Of a stretch of 64,000 nucleotides of DNA, positions 42,913-52,700 are shown in pieces. Numbering within the stretch: position 1 is the first letter of the stretch; every line of letters begins with the position of its first letter. The translations under genes were made by a program, and so were the position numbers. The DNA is taken from NCBI GenBank assembly GCA_964653655.1, contig CAZZHG010000007.1:1-64000 (forward strand). Direction: 5' to 3'. The notes under the pieces are model-generated. The model was not told the DNA's origin. It saw only the letters and a program-made list of their open reading frames with translations, and did not search any database. The stretch is from CAZZHG01 sp964653655 (GTDB lineage: Bacteria; Bdellovibrionota; FAC87; UBA2466).

Positions 42913-44378
42913 AGCTTGGTCGTCCTTTCGAAGTTCTCCCGGATGATCGAAAGCAGCGCCTTCGCTCCCGGGCTGAAGATCTGAATCTCGTCGAAATCCA
43001 CTTTCGTCGGGCCCATGGACTGAAACCGGAAGCCCAGCCGGTCGGAATACTTGTAAGGGATGAACCCGCCGATAAAGAACCCGTGATCGGCAAGGCGATC
43101 GTAGAGGTTTCCGATGCCGGGAGCGTCGAGGGGAACCTCGATGCCGGCGTACTGGTAGCCGTTCTTCAAAAGCTGAGTCCAATCGCGCAAGATACCGTCG
43201 ACAGCCTTCTGACCCGGCTGCACGCAGTCAAACAGAACCGCGTTTTGTGTCGGCTGCAGGTGCGTCTGGTACTCGCCGCCTGGAGGAAGCACGTCGAATC
43301 GGGACGCGGGATACCAGGTTAGATTGAGCGGTTGAAGCAGAAAGCCCAGAGCCTCGCCCAAATTGTGGGGAAGCACGATGGACTTTCCGAACGGGTACTG
43401 GGTGCGGGGGATGATCGAGTAGAGGAGCGAGTACCGATCGGTTTCCTTCGGATCGTGGCCCATTCCGAGTTTTTCGAGACGGGCCTGCGTCTCTTTGCTT
43501 TGGCAGCCGACGAAAATCGACATCGGCACCGGCTTGTAATTCTCGACGAGCTTCTGGCTATAGATGTGGTTCGTCACGAAATCGAAAAAGCAGTAGGACA
43601 TTTCCGTGCGGGCGATGCGATCCATCGTGGCGCCGAAAATCTGGCTGAAGAGCCCTTTCGCTTTCACGCCGGGATGAGTGACGCCGAGGCACGGTTCGTA
43701 AACCTTGGGCGAGTCATTCCACTTCACGAGCCCAACGTGACCGAGGAGCCGGCCGTCCGGCAGGGAGGCGACGATGGAAATCAGCCGGCCGTCCTGGAGG
43801 CGCTGGCGAATCTGCTCCGGGTAGTAGACGAACTCGTTGATGTAGTCGTAGCCGTACACCTGGTAGAAGAGCTGGGAGAGCTTCGCCTCCTCCCCCGCCT
43901 CCATCTCCCGGATGACCATGCCTTCGGTCGAAATCGGCCCTTCGTCGGCGACCGTCGACGACATCGACCGGCGGGAGGCCTCTTCGCCGAGACGAATCGC
44001 GAGCTTCACGGCCTGCCCGTGCCGGCCCAGGTTTTCGATGCTGAATCTCTCGAGTCCCTGGGACGCGTCGGCGAGTCCCGCCCCGAGCAGAGCGGCGCCC
44101 TCGAGGAAAATCGGAACGCCCCGGTTCAAAACTTCCACGTGCAGTTTTCCTTCGGACTCGAAGACGTCGACCCCGATGCGTTCCTCGGAAAGCCCGCCCG
44201 TGTTCTTGTCGAGGACGAGCTTCATCGCCTGCTTCGCCGCGTTTCGGATCGCGCGGCTTCGCTCCTCGCCCATGCCGAGACCCGTCGCGAAGGCGCCGAC
44301 GAAATCGGAGGCCGGTCCCAGGGAAAACTCCGAGGGCGGAAACTCCAGATGGTTACGTTGTGATTCGGGCACGATCAT
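42909..44378 (-). CDS. Fusion of RsbW-like ATPase domain and GNAT acyltransferase
   Basis: 489 residues. Residues 15-155 resemble an anti-sigma-factor-type histidine-kinase-like ATPase (GMGEERSRAIRNAAKQAMKL, VEVLNRGVPIFLEGA), though the usual D-x-G-x-G is changed, so ATP binding is uncertain. Residues 170-330 are a GNAT domain (VIREMEAGEEAKLSQLFYQV, LGVTHPGVKAKGLFSQIFGA). The C-terminal part resembles the second domain of the two other GNAT proteins (FFIGGFIPYKYSDRLG). Overlaps both neighbours by ATGA. Known as a domain combination in my memory of GNAT annotations; the role here is unknown. Confidence 0.7.
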   Translation of the reverse strand: MIVPESQRNHLEFPPSEFSLGPASDFVGAFATGLGMGEERSRAIRNAAKQAMKLVLDKNTGGLSEERIGVDVFESEGKLHVEVLNRGVPIFLEGAALLGAGLADASQGLERFSIENLGRHGQAVKLAIRLGEEASRRSMSSTVADEGPISTEGMVIREMEAGEEAKLSQLFYQVYGYDYINEFVYYPEQIRQRLQDGRLISIVASLPDGRLLGHVGLVKWNDSPKVYEPCLGVTHPGVKAKGLFSQIFGATMDRIARTEMSYCFFDFVTNHIYSQKLVENYKPVPMSIFVGCQSKETQARLEKLGMGHDPKETDRYSLLYSIIPRTQYPFGKSIVLPHNLGEALGFLLQPLNLTWYPASRFDVLPPGGEYQTHLQPTQNAVLFDCVQPGQKAVDGILRDWTQLLKNGYQYAGIEVPLDAPGIGNLYDRLADHGFFIGGFIPYKYSDRLGFRFQSMGPTKVDFDEIQIFSPGAKALLSIIRENFERTTKL

Positions 44379-45718
44379 GCGTCGTCCATCGAAGCGTCGA
44401 TGACCCGGATGAGTTTCCCCGTCCGGCTGTTTCTGGGAAGCGTGCCGGGTTTCACCAGCTCCGCCTTCAGGGGCCATACGGTCCCCTTCTTTATGAATTC
44501 ATTGAGCGACGGCCTCGAGGCCATCACCTCGCGTACGAGCTCCGCCGCTTTGGCGTCCCGCTCGGCCCCTTCGAGATCGCACTCGACGCGCAGGACAAGC
44601 AGATCCCTTCCGTCGGCCCGGGACTTATGCATCTGAAGCGAGCCGGTAAGCCCGCCGATCTGAGCGACGATCGCCTGGATGGCGCCGTAGTCGACGGAGT
44701 CGTAACCGACGCGAAGCACGTCATCTCCGCGGCCGAGCAGCCTGAAGAGCGGCGTCGTGCGGCCGCAGGGGCACGCGTCGCCGATCCACTTCGCCCGGTC
44801 GCCCACCCGGTAGCGCACGATGGGCATCACCCGGCGCGGGAAAGCGGTCGCGTAAAGCATGCCGACTTTTCCGGGCGGGCAGCCCTCGCCGGTATCCTCG
44901 TCGACGATTTCGAGAAACGCCTGATCGTCGTGGGCGTGAAACACCCCGGTATCGGTGAGGTTACATTGATAGCCTAGGTACCAGGTATCCACGGTCCCGT
45001 AGCCGGGCGCCTTGATGATCTCGGCTCCGACCTTTTGGCGAATCTCCTGCTTGTCCGCTTCGTAGAGGTGCTCGCCGCCGTAGTAGATCTTGTCGATCTT
45101 CAAGTCTCCGATTCCGAGCGAGTGAATGCCCCGGATGGTATTGAGGACGACGCTGCCGATGCCGGACAGACAATTGACCCCGAACTGGGTCACGACGGTG
45201 TGGATGAACTCCATCTGCGTGTGATTGGAGAACGGAAAGTTCGTGCAGCCGTACTGCTGCAGCATCCGGTTGATATGGACGAAGGTCATGTAGAGGCTGC
45301 CCACGGCCCAGAGGTTCGCGACCTTGTCCTTTTCCGTAAGCCCTACCGCCCAGAAACCGCGGGCGTTGGGAAGGTTGAGGCCTTCCAGCTCCGAATGGGA
45401 GAAAAGCGTCGTCTTCGGCGTTCCCGTCGTGCCGCCGCTTTGAAAGACGGTGTAATCGCCGCCGGCAATGGCGAGAAGCTTCTCGCTCACGGGCGGAACG
45501 ATGTCCCGCAAATCCGTCGAGGTCAGGACCGGAACTTCTCGAAGCGGCTGATCGGAATCGAGCCGCGCCGTCGCGAGACGTTCCCGATAGAACGGAACGC
45601 GTCGGGCGTACTCTAGGTACTCGCCGAGACGCCTGGAAATCTCGCGCTGCCTATCGGCTGGAGATACGGTTTCCCAAACGTCGTAGAAACGGCCTTGGCG
45701 CTGCTGAAGGAGATTCAT
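44375..45718 (-). CDS. PaaK-like AMP-forming carboxylate-activating enzyme
   Basis: 447 residues. FQSGGTTGTPKTTLFSHSEL is the P-loop of PaaK-type phenylacetate-CoA ligases; ApgYGTVDTWYLGYQC and PIVRYRVGDRAKWI are the later AMP-binding motifs, followed by CPCGRTTPLFRLLGRGDDV and the flexible C-terminal lid. Activates a carboxylic acid, possibly to acyl-AMP or acyl-CoA. Its ATG overlaps the stop of the upstream secreted gene (ATGA), its stop overlaps the HATPase-GNAT gene (ATGA). Substrate unknown; this is one of three adenylating enzymes in the operon. Confidence 0.88.
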   Translation of the reverse strand: MNLLQQRQGRFYDVWETVSPADRQREISRRLGEYLEYARRVPFYRERLATARLDSDQPLREVPVLTSTDLRDIVPPVSEKLLAIAGGDYTVFQSGGTTGTPKTTLFSHSELEGLNLPNARGFWAVGLTEKDKVANLWAVGSLYMTFVHINRMLQQYGCTNFPFSNHTQMEFIHTVVTQFGVNCLSGIGSVVLNTIRGIHSLGIGDLKIDKIYYGGEHLYEADKQEIRQKVGAEIIKAPGYGTVDTWYLGYQCNLTDTGVFHAHDDQAFLEIVDEDTGEGCPPGKVGMLYATAFPRRVMPIVRYRVGDRAKWIGDACPCGRTTPLFRLLGRGDDVLRVGYDSVDYGAIQAIVAQIGGLTGSLQMHKSRADGRDLLVLRVECDLEGAERDAKAAELVREVMASRPSLNEFIKKGTVWPLKAELVKPGTLPRNSRTGKLIRVIDASMDDA

Positions 45719-46623
45719 GGAAAAAACCTATCCAATCTGAAGCTCTTGAGGGACGGCTTACGCCTCGGAACGGACTCGGGGACGGGACCCGCGGCCACCG
45801 CTTGGACGGGAGGCGGGATCGGCGCTTCGCCGGAGAGATCTCCGACGAGCTTCGTGAAGTAGCCTCGGTAATCCACGAACTGCCCCGCGAGGTCGAGGCC
45901 GTCGAACTTGAAACGATCGCTTTCGGGCTCCTTCACGGAGATGAAGTAGGCGGCTTCGGATTTGGTGTCGGTTCTCCACACGTCGACTCCCGAAACCCGG
46001 TCGGGAGTGAAGCCGGTCTTCTTCGCCGGATCGAAAATGTCCTCCAGGATCGCGTTCCCCGTAGTGCCGTGGAAATCCTTCGTCACGTCCGGCATCACCG
46101 TATCGGGGGAGGTGAAGTAGAGCCGGGCCTTATGCTTCTTGTCCCAAATCCCGCGGACGATGCGCACCCACTCGGCGAGCTTCAACGGAGTGCCGGGGGC
46201 AATGGGAGAAACCATGATGGGATCGATGGCGTACCACTCGCCGCCTTCGCCGAGCACGACGCCCGTCACGTGAAAGCGCCACTCAGGATCGGTTCCCGAG
46301 CGAAGATCGCCGATGATGAAAAGCTTGTGAAGCGACGCGGAGGCGACGCCCATCCGGCGCGCCATCAGATGCACGCCCATGGACCGGCCGAAGCAAAAGC
46401 CGACGAAGCCGTCCGGATCGTACCCGCCCAAGTTATCGAGATCGGTGACCGGGTGATTTCTCACTTCCTTGAAGAGTTTCGTCCGCTCCGGAGCGAGAAG
46501 GCCCGCGTGAAGCTCCGGGGCCTTTTCGGAAAGCTGCTGGTAGCGGCGAAGAGCGGTTTGCTCATCGCTGCTTGCGAAAGCGAGGGCGGAACTAAATGCG
46601 AGACCAAGCCATATGGAGCGCAT
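45715..46623 (-). CDS. Secreted protein-glutaminase-like (transglutaminase-like fold) protein
   Basis: 302 residues with a signal peptide (MRSIWLGLAFSSALAFASSD). GFVGFCFGRSMGVHLMARR (Cys near 77), PEWRFHVTGVV (His near 118) and EWYAIDPIM (Asp near 134) give the Cys-His-Asp order, spacing and local motifs (C-x-x-R, W-x-x-HV, Y-x-DP) of protein-glutaminase-type domains. So it may deamidate or cross-link protein glutamine. ATG at 46623 has GGGGA 8 nt upstream. It is the first gene of the long acyl-activation operon; whether it is functionally linked is open. Confidence 0.7.
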   Translation of the reverse strand: MRSIWLGLAFSSALAFASSDEQTALRRYQQLSEKAPELHAGLLAPERTKLFKEVRNHPVTDLDNLGGYDPDGFVGFCFGRSMGVHLMARRMGVASASLHKLFIIGDLRSGTDPEWRFHVTGVVLGEGGEWYAIDPIMVSPIAPGTPLKLAEWVRIVRGIWDKKHKARLYFTSPDTVMPDVTKDFHGTTGNAILEDIFDPAKKTGFTPDRVSGVDVWRTDTKSEAAYFISVKEPESDRFKFDGLDLAGQFVDYRGYFTKLVGDLSGEAPIPPPVQAVAAGPVPESVPRRKPSLKSFRLDRFFP

Positions 46624-46820
46624 GCGAAAATCCCCTATAAGGTAGGCGAACCCCTTCAGCCCCGGCTTTTTAGCACAATGCGGCACTCACCAGCAAGTCG
46701 GGCGGGCTTTAACTTTCGTTTTAAAAATCATAGGTTAACCACCCTTAACCGGGTCCCGGACCAACGTGTCCCGACCTCGGCCCCGACAGCCTCCTGACAG
46801 AGGGCAAGAATGCCGCTCTG

Positions 46821-46829
46821 TGATATAAT
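46821..46829 (+). promoter_or_regulatory. Extended -10 promoter upstream of the EF-hand protein
   Basis: TGATATAAT combines the extended TG with a perfect TATAAT hexamer, 18 nt before the ATG at 46848. A -35 box at standard distance is not evident, which fits extended -10 promoters. Confidence 0.6.
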
Positions 46830-46847
46830 TTTAAGTACTTACCCCGC

Positions 46848-48203
46848 ATGCGAATGAACGCGCTCATAGGTCTCTCGGCCATGGCCCTGCTGTTAACGGC
46901 GGCGGCCCCCGTCCGTTCGCAATCGCGCGGGGTCTTTTCCCTGGGAAATGCCAGCTGGGCGGCGTGGCTCGGACAAGCCCTCCTGGGCGGAGTTCAGGCA
47001 CAGCCCGCCAAGAAAACGGAAGCCGCGAAACCGGCCGCGAAGGCGAAACCGACTCCAACACCGGCCCCGGCAAAGCCACCCGCGGCCGCTCCGGCCGCGG
47101 CCACGGACACGCCGGCGAAGCGCAAAGTAATTTTGCTTTGTTACACGACCGACTGGGTGATGAAAGAACGCTGCAAGAATTACCGCGCGATGCTGAATTC
47201 GAAGGGCTGCACCGGCGTGGAGTTCGTGGAGGACGTACCCGAAAACGCGAGCGAAGAGGATCTGGCGAAATTCCTCGCGGACAAGAAGCTTCCGAAGGAC
47301 ACGATCACGCTCGTCTCCGGCCATGCCGCCGGAATCGAGCAGAAGGTCGGCAAGTTCAACGCGCAAGGCAGGAGATGGGTCGAGCCGGTCGAAGATTGGT
47401 GGGCTCGTCTCGAAACGGGTAAAGATCACTCCCTCGCCCTGCCCGGAAACGTGTCGGTGCCGACTAGCAAGATCAAAGGACTTCTCGAAAAGAATTTTCC
47501 CGGAGCCCCTCAGTGGTACGCCACCTGCGGCGCGGGCGGCGTCTGCGCGACGGGCGGTTGCACCGGTGGCAGCTGTCAGGCGACGGAAGTCACCATCATG
47601 TCGAAGAAGTCGGGCTGGCTCGATCCGCCGACTCAACAGATTGTCTCGCTACTCTGCAGTCCCGAGCTCCGCAAGAAAGTCGACGGAAACAGCGACGGAA
47701 CCATCGACAAGAAAGAGCTTGAAACGATGTTCCGCTGCGATGCCAAGCGGTTCCCGGCCACTTACACCCAGAGTGTCGGCCCCGACGAGGATTTCCTGGA
47801 CGGACTCGATCCCAAGCTATCGAAAGAAGTTCGCCAGCAAAAAATAGCCGACCACATGGCCGTGCCGGACGAAAGGGCCGTACTGAACGCGGTCAATTAC
47901 CTGGGCCAGCACCTCGTCTATTCTCCAGAGGATTTGGTGGACGCCTTCGACAAGAGGCGGGTTGCGATCCTACAAAAGTCTTACCGAAAGCTGCTCACGG
48001 ACAAAGGGGCTTACGATCCGAAAACCAAGTCTCTCGACTTGAAGAAGTTCCGGGCCATTTTGAAAGTGGACATCGAAAAGGTCGGTTACGGGAATCACCG
48101 AGTGAATGTTTCCCTTCCGGAAGATCTGGCGCCGACCTGCTACTTCGGAGGTTTGGACAGCTACTTCCCCGACGTGGATGTCTTCTCCCTGCCCACTCAC
48201 TAA
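46848..48203 (+). CDS. Secreted EF-hand protein with possible caspase-like His/Cys pair
   Basis: 451 residues. Signal peptide (NALIGLSAMALLLTAAAPVR), an Ala/Pro/Lys linker (residues 55-90), then a domain with VILLCYTTDW, TLVSGHAAGI and WYATCGAGGVCATGGCTGG. His in SGH and Cys in ATCGAGG resemble the dyad of caspase-like peptidases, but this is a weak resemblance. DGNSDGTIDKKE (residues about 280-291) is a canonical EF-hand calcium loop. Many Cys suggest disulfides. Divergent from the acyl operon; convergent with the PMT gene, overlapping by 4 bases. Confidence 0.68.
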   Translation: MRMNALIGLSAMALLLTAAAPVRSQSRGVFSLGNASWAAWLGQALLGGVQAQPAKKTEAAKPAAKAKPTPTPAPAKPPAAAPAAATDTPAKRKVILLCYTTDWVMKERCKNYRAMLNSKGCTGVEFVEDVPENASEEDLAKFLADKKLPKDTITLVSGHAAGIEQKVGKFNAQGRRWVEPVEDWWARLETGKDHSLALPGNVSVPTSKIKGLLEKNFPGAPQWYATCGAGGVCATGGCTGGSCQATEVTIMSKKSGWLDPPTQQIVSLLCSPELRKKVDGNSDGTIDKKELETMFRCDAKRFPATYTQSVGPDEDFLDGLDPKLSKEVRQQKIADHMAVPDERAVLNAVNYLGQHLVYSPEDLVDAFDKRRVAILQKSYRKLLTDKGAYDPKTKSLDLKKFRAILKVDIEKVGYGNHRVNVSLPEDLAPTCYFGGLDSYFPDVDVFSLPTH

Positions 48204-49654
48204 CGGATGCCGGCAAGAAGACTCGTCAGGGCCTGATTCCATTCCGGGATGATTTTCCAGCCGAAAGTCGCGGGAGCGACGGCGAGAAATCCGGCGAGCA
48301 GCAATCCCACCACTACATAGAACGATTTTTTCTGCCGGCGAAGCCGGGAGGAGGGAATCCATCCCGCGCCGTCGAGCCAAAGCACGACGTACATCGTCGC
48401 AAACACGAGCGGCGTGAGATAATGGTAGAGGAAGAGAACCCGCGGCACGAAGATGAGCGGAAGATAAGATAGAACGAATCCCCACAGCGGAATCCACTGC
48501 AAGGCCCGCGAACGGCTGTCGCCCGCAACGATCTTCAGACTGGTAATCCGTCCGAGCAGGGCGGCCCCGAGCGTGAAGAGCATCAGAAGACTCGTCCCCC
48601 ACCACAGCGCCGGATTTCCCCAGAGAAAGATGCCGCGATCCCCTTCGGCCCAGTAGTAGATGGGCTTTCTATCCATCGGCCACTCCCACCAACGGCTCTG
48701 CGCGGGATGAGTCTGCGCGAGAGTGTAATTCTTCTCGAACATGAGGCTTTGGTAGGCGGTCACGTTTTGCCAGGCGGAGTCCGTCGGCTTGAAGAACTTG
48801 TCGGCGGAGCCGGGCTTGGTCAGCACCGCGAAGTGCAGGAAGAATCCCGCATAGAAAACCGCGATCGCGGGGGTGAGCACGATGGCGAGGCCCCGCGCGC
48901 CGAACCGGAAAGTATCCCAGCCCCGCCGCGAGAAAAACGGATGGAACAAGACTACCGCCATCAAAACGCCCATGGCGGCTCCGGTCACTTTAGTGCCGGC
49001 GGCCATCCCCAATAGAATTCCCGACGAGGAAAGCCAGATCCAGCGCCGCCGGGTGCTTCGCTTCAAGGCGTGAAGAAAGAGCGCCAGCGCCGACAGAGAG
49101 AAGGCGATCAGCATCGAATCGAGCGCGACCATGCGCGATTGGGTCGTCAGTGCATTATCGAGCCCGAGAGCGAGCCCGACCAGAAACGAGGCAGGCCTCG
49201 AGGCGCCGAGCTGGCGCATCACGAACCATGCAAGCAGCGGAATCAAAGCTCCCATCAAAGCGGGAAACCAGCGAAGCGACCACGGGGAAACTTTTCCGTA
49301 GGGTTGCCCGATCCGCTCGAACGTGAGCCCTCCGTCATAGCCGGCCACTTTCGCGGCGGCCGCGAGCAGCAACTTGCCGTGAGGCGGATGAGCGTCGAAG
49401 AAGCGTTCCTGCGTGCAGCAGTAGGCGGTGGCGAATTTTCCAAAATGCACTTCGTCGAAGACGACGGACCGAGGATGGTCGAGCCAGGCGAAGTGCAGAG
49501 CGAAACTGAGAACGGCGATGAAGGCGGGCGGAAGCCACTTGCGTTCCACCGACGGTCCCTTCGCGGGGGCCGGGCGTTTCTTCTGAACGACGCGATCCGC
49601 TCCTTCGTCGAAGGCACGTAGTCTCTTTAGGCTGCCGTTTCGCTTGATAGGCAT
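48200..49654 (-). CDS. PMT/dolichyl-phosphate-mannose-type glycosyltransferase
   Basis: 484 residues with about 10-11 membrane segments. VVFDEVHFGKF (Asp-Glu after the first helix) and FFDAHPPHGKLLLA are the hallmark motifs of protein O-mannosyltransferases and related lipid-carrier-dependent GT39 enzymes. Transfers a sugar from a polyprenyl phosphate carrier on the outer face of the inner membrane, perhaps to exported proteins, many of which lie in this window. Sugar and acceptor are unknown. Basic, extended N-terminal tail before the first helix. Confidence 0.88.
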   Translation of the reverse strand: MPIKRNGSLKRLRAFDEGADRVVQKKRPAPAKGPSVERKWLPPAFIAVLSFALHFAWLDHPRSVVFDEVHFGKFATAYCCTQERFFDAHPPHGKLLLAAAAKVAGYDGGLTFERIGQPYGKVSPWSLRWFPALMGALIPLLAWFVMRQLGASRPASFLVGLALGLDNALTTQSRMVALDSMLIAFSLSALALFLHALKRSTRRRWIWLSSSGILLGMAAGTKVTGAAMGVLMAVVLFHPFFSRRGWDTFRFGARGLAIVLTPAIAVFYAGFFLHFAVLTKPGSADKFFKPTDSAWQNVTAYQSLMFEKNYTLAQTHPAQSRWWEWPMDRKPIYYWAEGDRGIFLWGNPALWWGTSLLMLFTLGAALLGRITSLKIVAGDSRSRALQWIPLWGFVLSYLPLIFVPRVLFLYHYLTPLVFATMYVVLWLDGAGWIPSSRLRRQKKSFYVVVGLLLAGFLAVAPATFGWKIIPEWNQALTSLLAGIR

Positions 49655-49708
49655 AAAAAAGGCACACTTGGCCCTACGGCCTCTTATCGGATGCTTTGCG
49701 GCAAAAGT

Positions 49709-52700
49709 TTATTTCTCGTCGAGCAGAGGCTGCAGCATGGAGCGGAGTACCAAGAGCTTGTCGCGATCCAAATCCGTTCCTCGCTCGATGGCCATTTCGA
49801 TCGCTTTCTCGAGTACCGCGCGTTTCTCCGGCGCCGTTCTCTTGTGCTGAAACTGGATGAGCCATCCGGGGAGAATCCGGATTCTCGGAGTGAGGATATT
49901 GGCGGTTTTGTAGAGCGGCGTCCCTCCCCCAGTGTCGGAATCGATTCCGCGGCTTGCGACCGCGCCCTCCAGGACGTTCTGCATGACGTGTGCGTCGACA
50001 AGCCCCCAGTAACCGCCCGTATCCGGAAGCTGAACGGTCGTGCCGGTAGGTTTGCCGAGAAGGGAAACCAGATCGTAGTGATTGCGGTAATGGTGAGTCG
50101 CCTGTTCCATTTTCCAGCCCATCCTCTGAGCCAGCTCGGGATCTTCCTTCTCGATCACGTGTTTCACGCCGAAGGCGTTGAACGTATTGAGCTCGAGCCG
50201 CCTCCAGACCCGGTCGGGATGATTCTTCTGAGTTCCCGTTCCGCCGTCGAAGAACATGTGAGGGGCTTCCCGTTCCATGCGGCGGAGCTCCTTCGCGACA
50301 TCCCACGCGAGATACTGGGCCATGCCTCCTCCGAGACTGTGCCCCGTAATGACCACGCGCCGGCCGCTCATCATATCGTCGACAACCCGGTGCACGAGGT
50401 TACGGTACATCTCGCTGTCCCGTTTGATCGCGCCGAGGCCGAAGTTCGTAAGCCAGTCGAGGGGATTTCTGGTGCCGGCGATGGAAACCACGCTCGGGGC
50501 GTCCGGGCGATCGCGCATCGAAGGACGGTAGTAGGCCCATTTCAATCCGTGGTGGAAATCGTCGGCGCCGAAAGCTTCGAGAGTCAGGTTCGACGGGGAT
50601 TGCTCCACGAAGCTGTCTAGAGACTCGAGCAGGCGCTTCGCCCCGTCCTCGACCCTCGCTTCGCCTCTTAGATTGTACGGAACCTCGGAAAGAATGACCC
50701 CGAGATCGGGGATCCGATAAACGTGCTCCGCCGCGAGGGCGGAAGTAATTTTCGTGTCGAGCGGACGCTCTTTTCCGCCGACCATGGCGACGGATCCATT
50801 CACCTCGTGAACGCGTTGGGTGCTGCGGGGGAGAAACTGTTCCGGATTCTTGCCGCCGGGACCGAAAGGTTCGTACTTCATCGCGTGCTCGAGACGGAGA
50901 CGGGACTCCAGCAAGCATTCCTTCACGAACGGATCTTTCTCGGTGGCGAGGTAACGATTCACCTCCGCGAGCAGACCAGGGACCCCTTCTTCGTAGCCCT
51001 TGGACCGGTGGAAACCGGCGTCGGAGATGAGCGAGCGCACACCCTGAGCGGCGTTACGCCGGACGAGCGCTACGTCCCGCAGATCCCCTCCCAGAGGAGA
51101 GAAGAACCGCATCATGAGCTTCGCGTTCTCGACGGTAACCGGGTAATTACCCCGCATGAAAACGAGCGAGGCATCCGGAAAGCGTTCCGCCATCTTCGCG
51201 GCGACCGCAAGCGGTAGATTGCGAAATTCCTCGAGCTGATGACGGTACTCACGGCCGTAGCGGATCACTTCCGGCGGATCGTTGGCGTTCACCCAGCCCC
51301 ATCTCGTGTCGAGAAGCCGAGGCAACGCATTCGAGGAAATGGTGTCCGTCATCCAGGCGAAATGGGAAACCACATCCGGATGATCTTCGTAATTAAAGGG
51401 CGGCCCGTCGATGAGCCCCTGCCCGTGGAGACGCTGATACAACTGACGGGCCCGGGATTGCTCCTCCCAGGCGCCCGTCCTCATCGCATTGTTGAGCGAA
51501 GTGACCTCGGTGGAGGAAAGTTTGGAGGAGCTGGCTTCGATCCGGTCCAGGAAAGCGGTGGTCGCGGTTCCCGCGGGCTTTTCGAACATTTCCGGATAGG
51601 CCTGGCGAAGGCGCATCCCCTCCGGGGTGCTTTCGTGGGTGAGATTGTCTCCCTCCCAACGGTAGAAAAGTTTCTGAAAGAGAATCGCGGTCCGGGCCGG
51701 TGATTTCGACGGTGGCGCGTTCGGATCCTCCTCGAGAGCCTTCTCGGCGAGATTGAATCCGTGATAGGGAAGCGAATCGTAAATCCGGTGATCTAATTCC
51801 TGTCCCGACGTGCCCCGCTCCGGAGGCCTCGTCCCCGCGGCGACAGGTCCGGTCTTGCGTTCCGGATCCATTTTCGCACGCGACAGCAGGTGCTGCTGAA
51901 GCAGTTCCGGGGTGAGCGCGGAACTTTGGCCTTCTCCGCTCGCCCCGCTGAAGATTTCGATTTCGCGAAGCGTGCGCTCGGCCAGAATGGCGACGACCGG
52001 ATCCGAATCCTTCAGGGCGGCGCGCAGGAAAGGCACGACCTCGGCAAGTTCCGCCTCACCGACCGGGCTCGAGTCACGAGGAGCCCGATAGGCGAGGTAC
52101 ACCGCCTCCTGAGCCGTTTTCAATGCCCGGCGCACTTTCCGATCCCTTTCCGCGCCCGGAGCTTCCCCCGCCGCTCGCGCCGCCTCTCTGAATTGATCCC
52201 GTCTGCCGTGGATCCCTTGCGCCAGTTTCAAAGCCACCAACATTTCCACTTCCTGGGTGCGCAGACCAAAGGCGCCCTTCTCGTGAAAACGCCATTCGAG
52301 CCGCTGAAGCTCTTCGGCGAAGCGGCTCTGCCAATTGCGCTCGGCTTTCGGAAAGGCGGTCTCCTGCTCGCGCACCCAACGATGAAAATCAGCTATGCGG
52401 TGCGGACTGATGGGAGAGTCTTCGCGCGCGAGCGCGGCGAGCACATCGGGCGGCAACTCGCGGATTTCCGGAAACGTCCGCGCGAGTGTTTCAATCACGT
52501 CCTTTGGTTTCACTACCGGGTGCGGAACGCGGGAAAACTTCGTCCACTGCGTTAGGAACGTGAAAAACTTTTGAAGGGGGTTGGTGACGACACCGACGGA
52601 AGCCGCGACGAACCGCTTCGCGCCGGAGAGGATGCCGTAGGATTGATTGCAATCGAGAGCGAACGCGGGCGACGCCGCGAGAACGCAAAGCATTCCCAGG

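Noticed and set aside
36767..46623. Bacterial luminescence (lux) operon
   Set aside because: LuxC- and LuxE-like genes are present, but luciferase subunits luxA/luxB and the luxD thioesterase are absent, so light production is not supported.
49655..49708. Terminator of the lipase gene before the PMT gene
   Set aside because: A T6 run is present on the minus strand, but the nearby GGCC/GGCC pairing is short and not contiguous with it.
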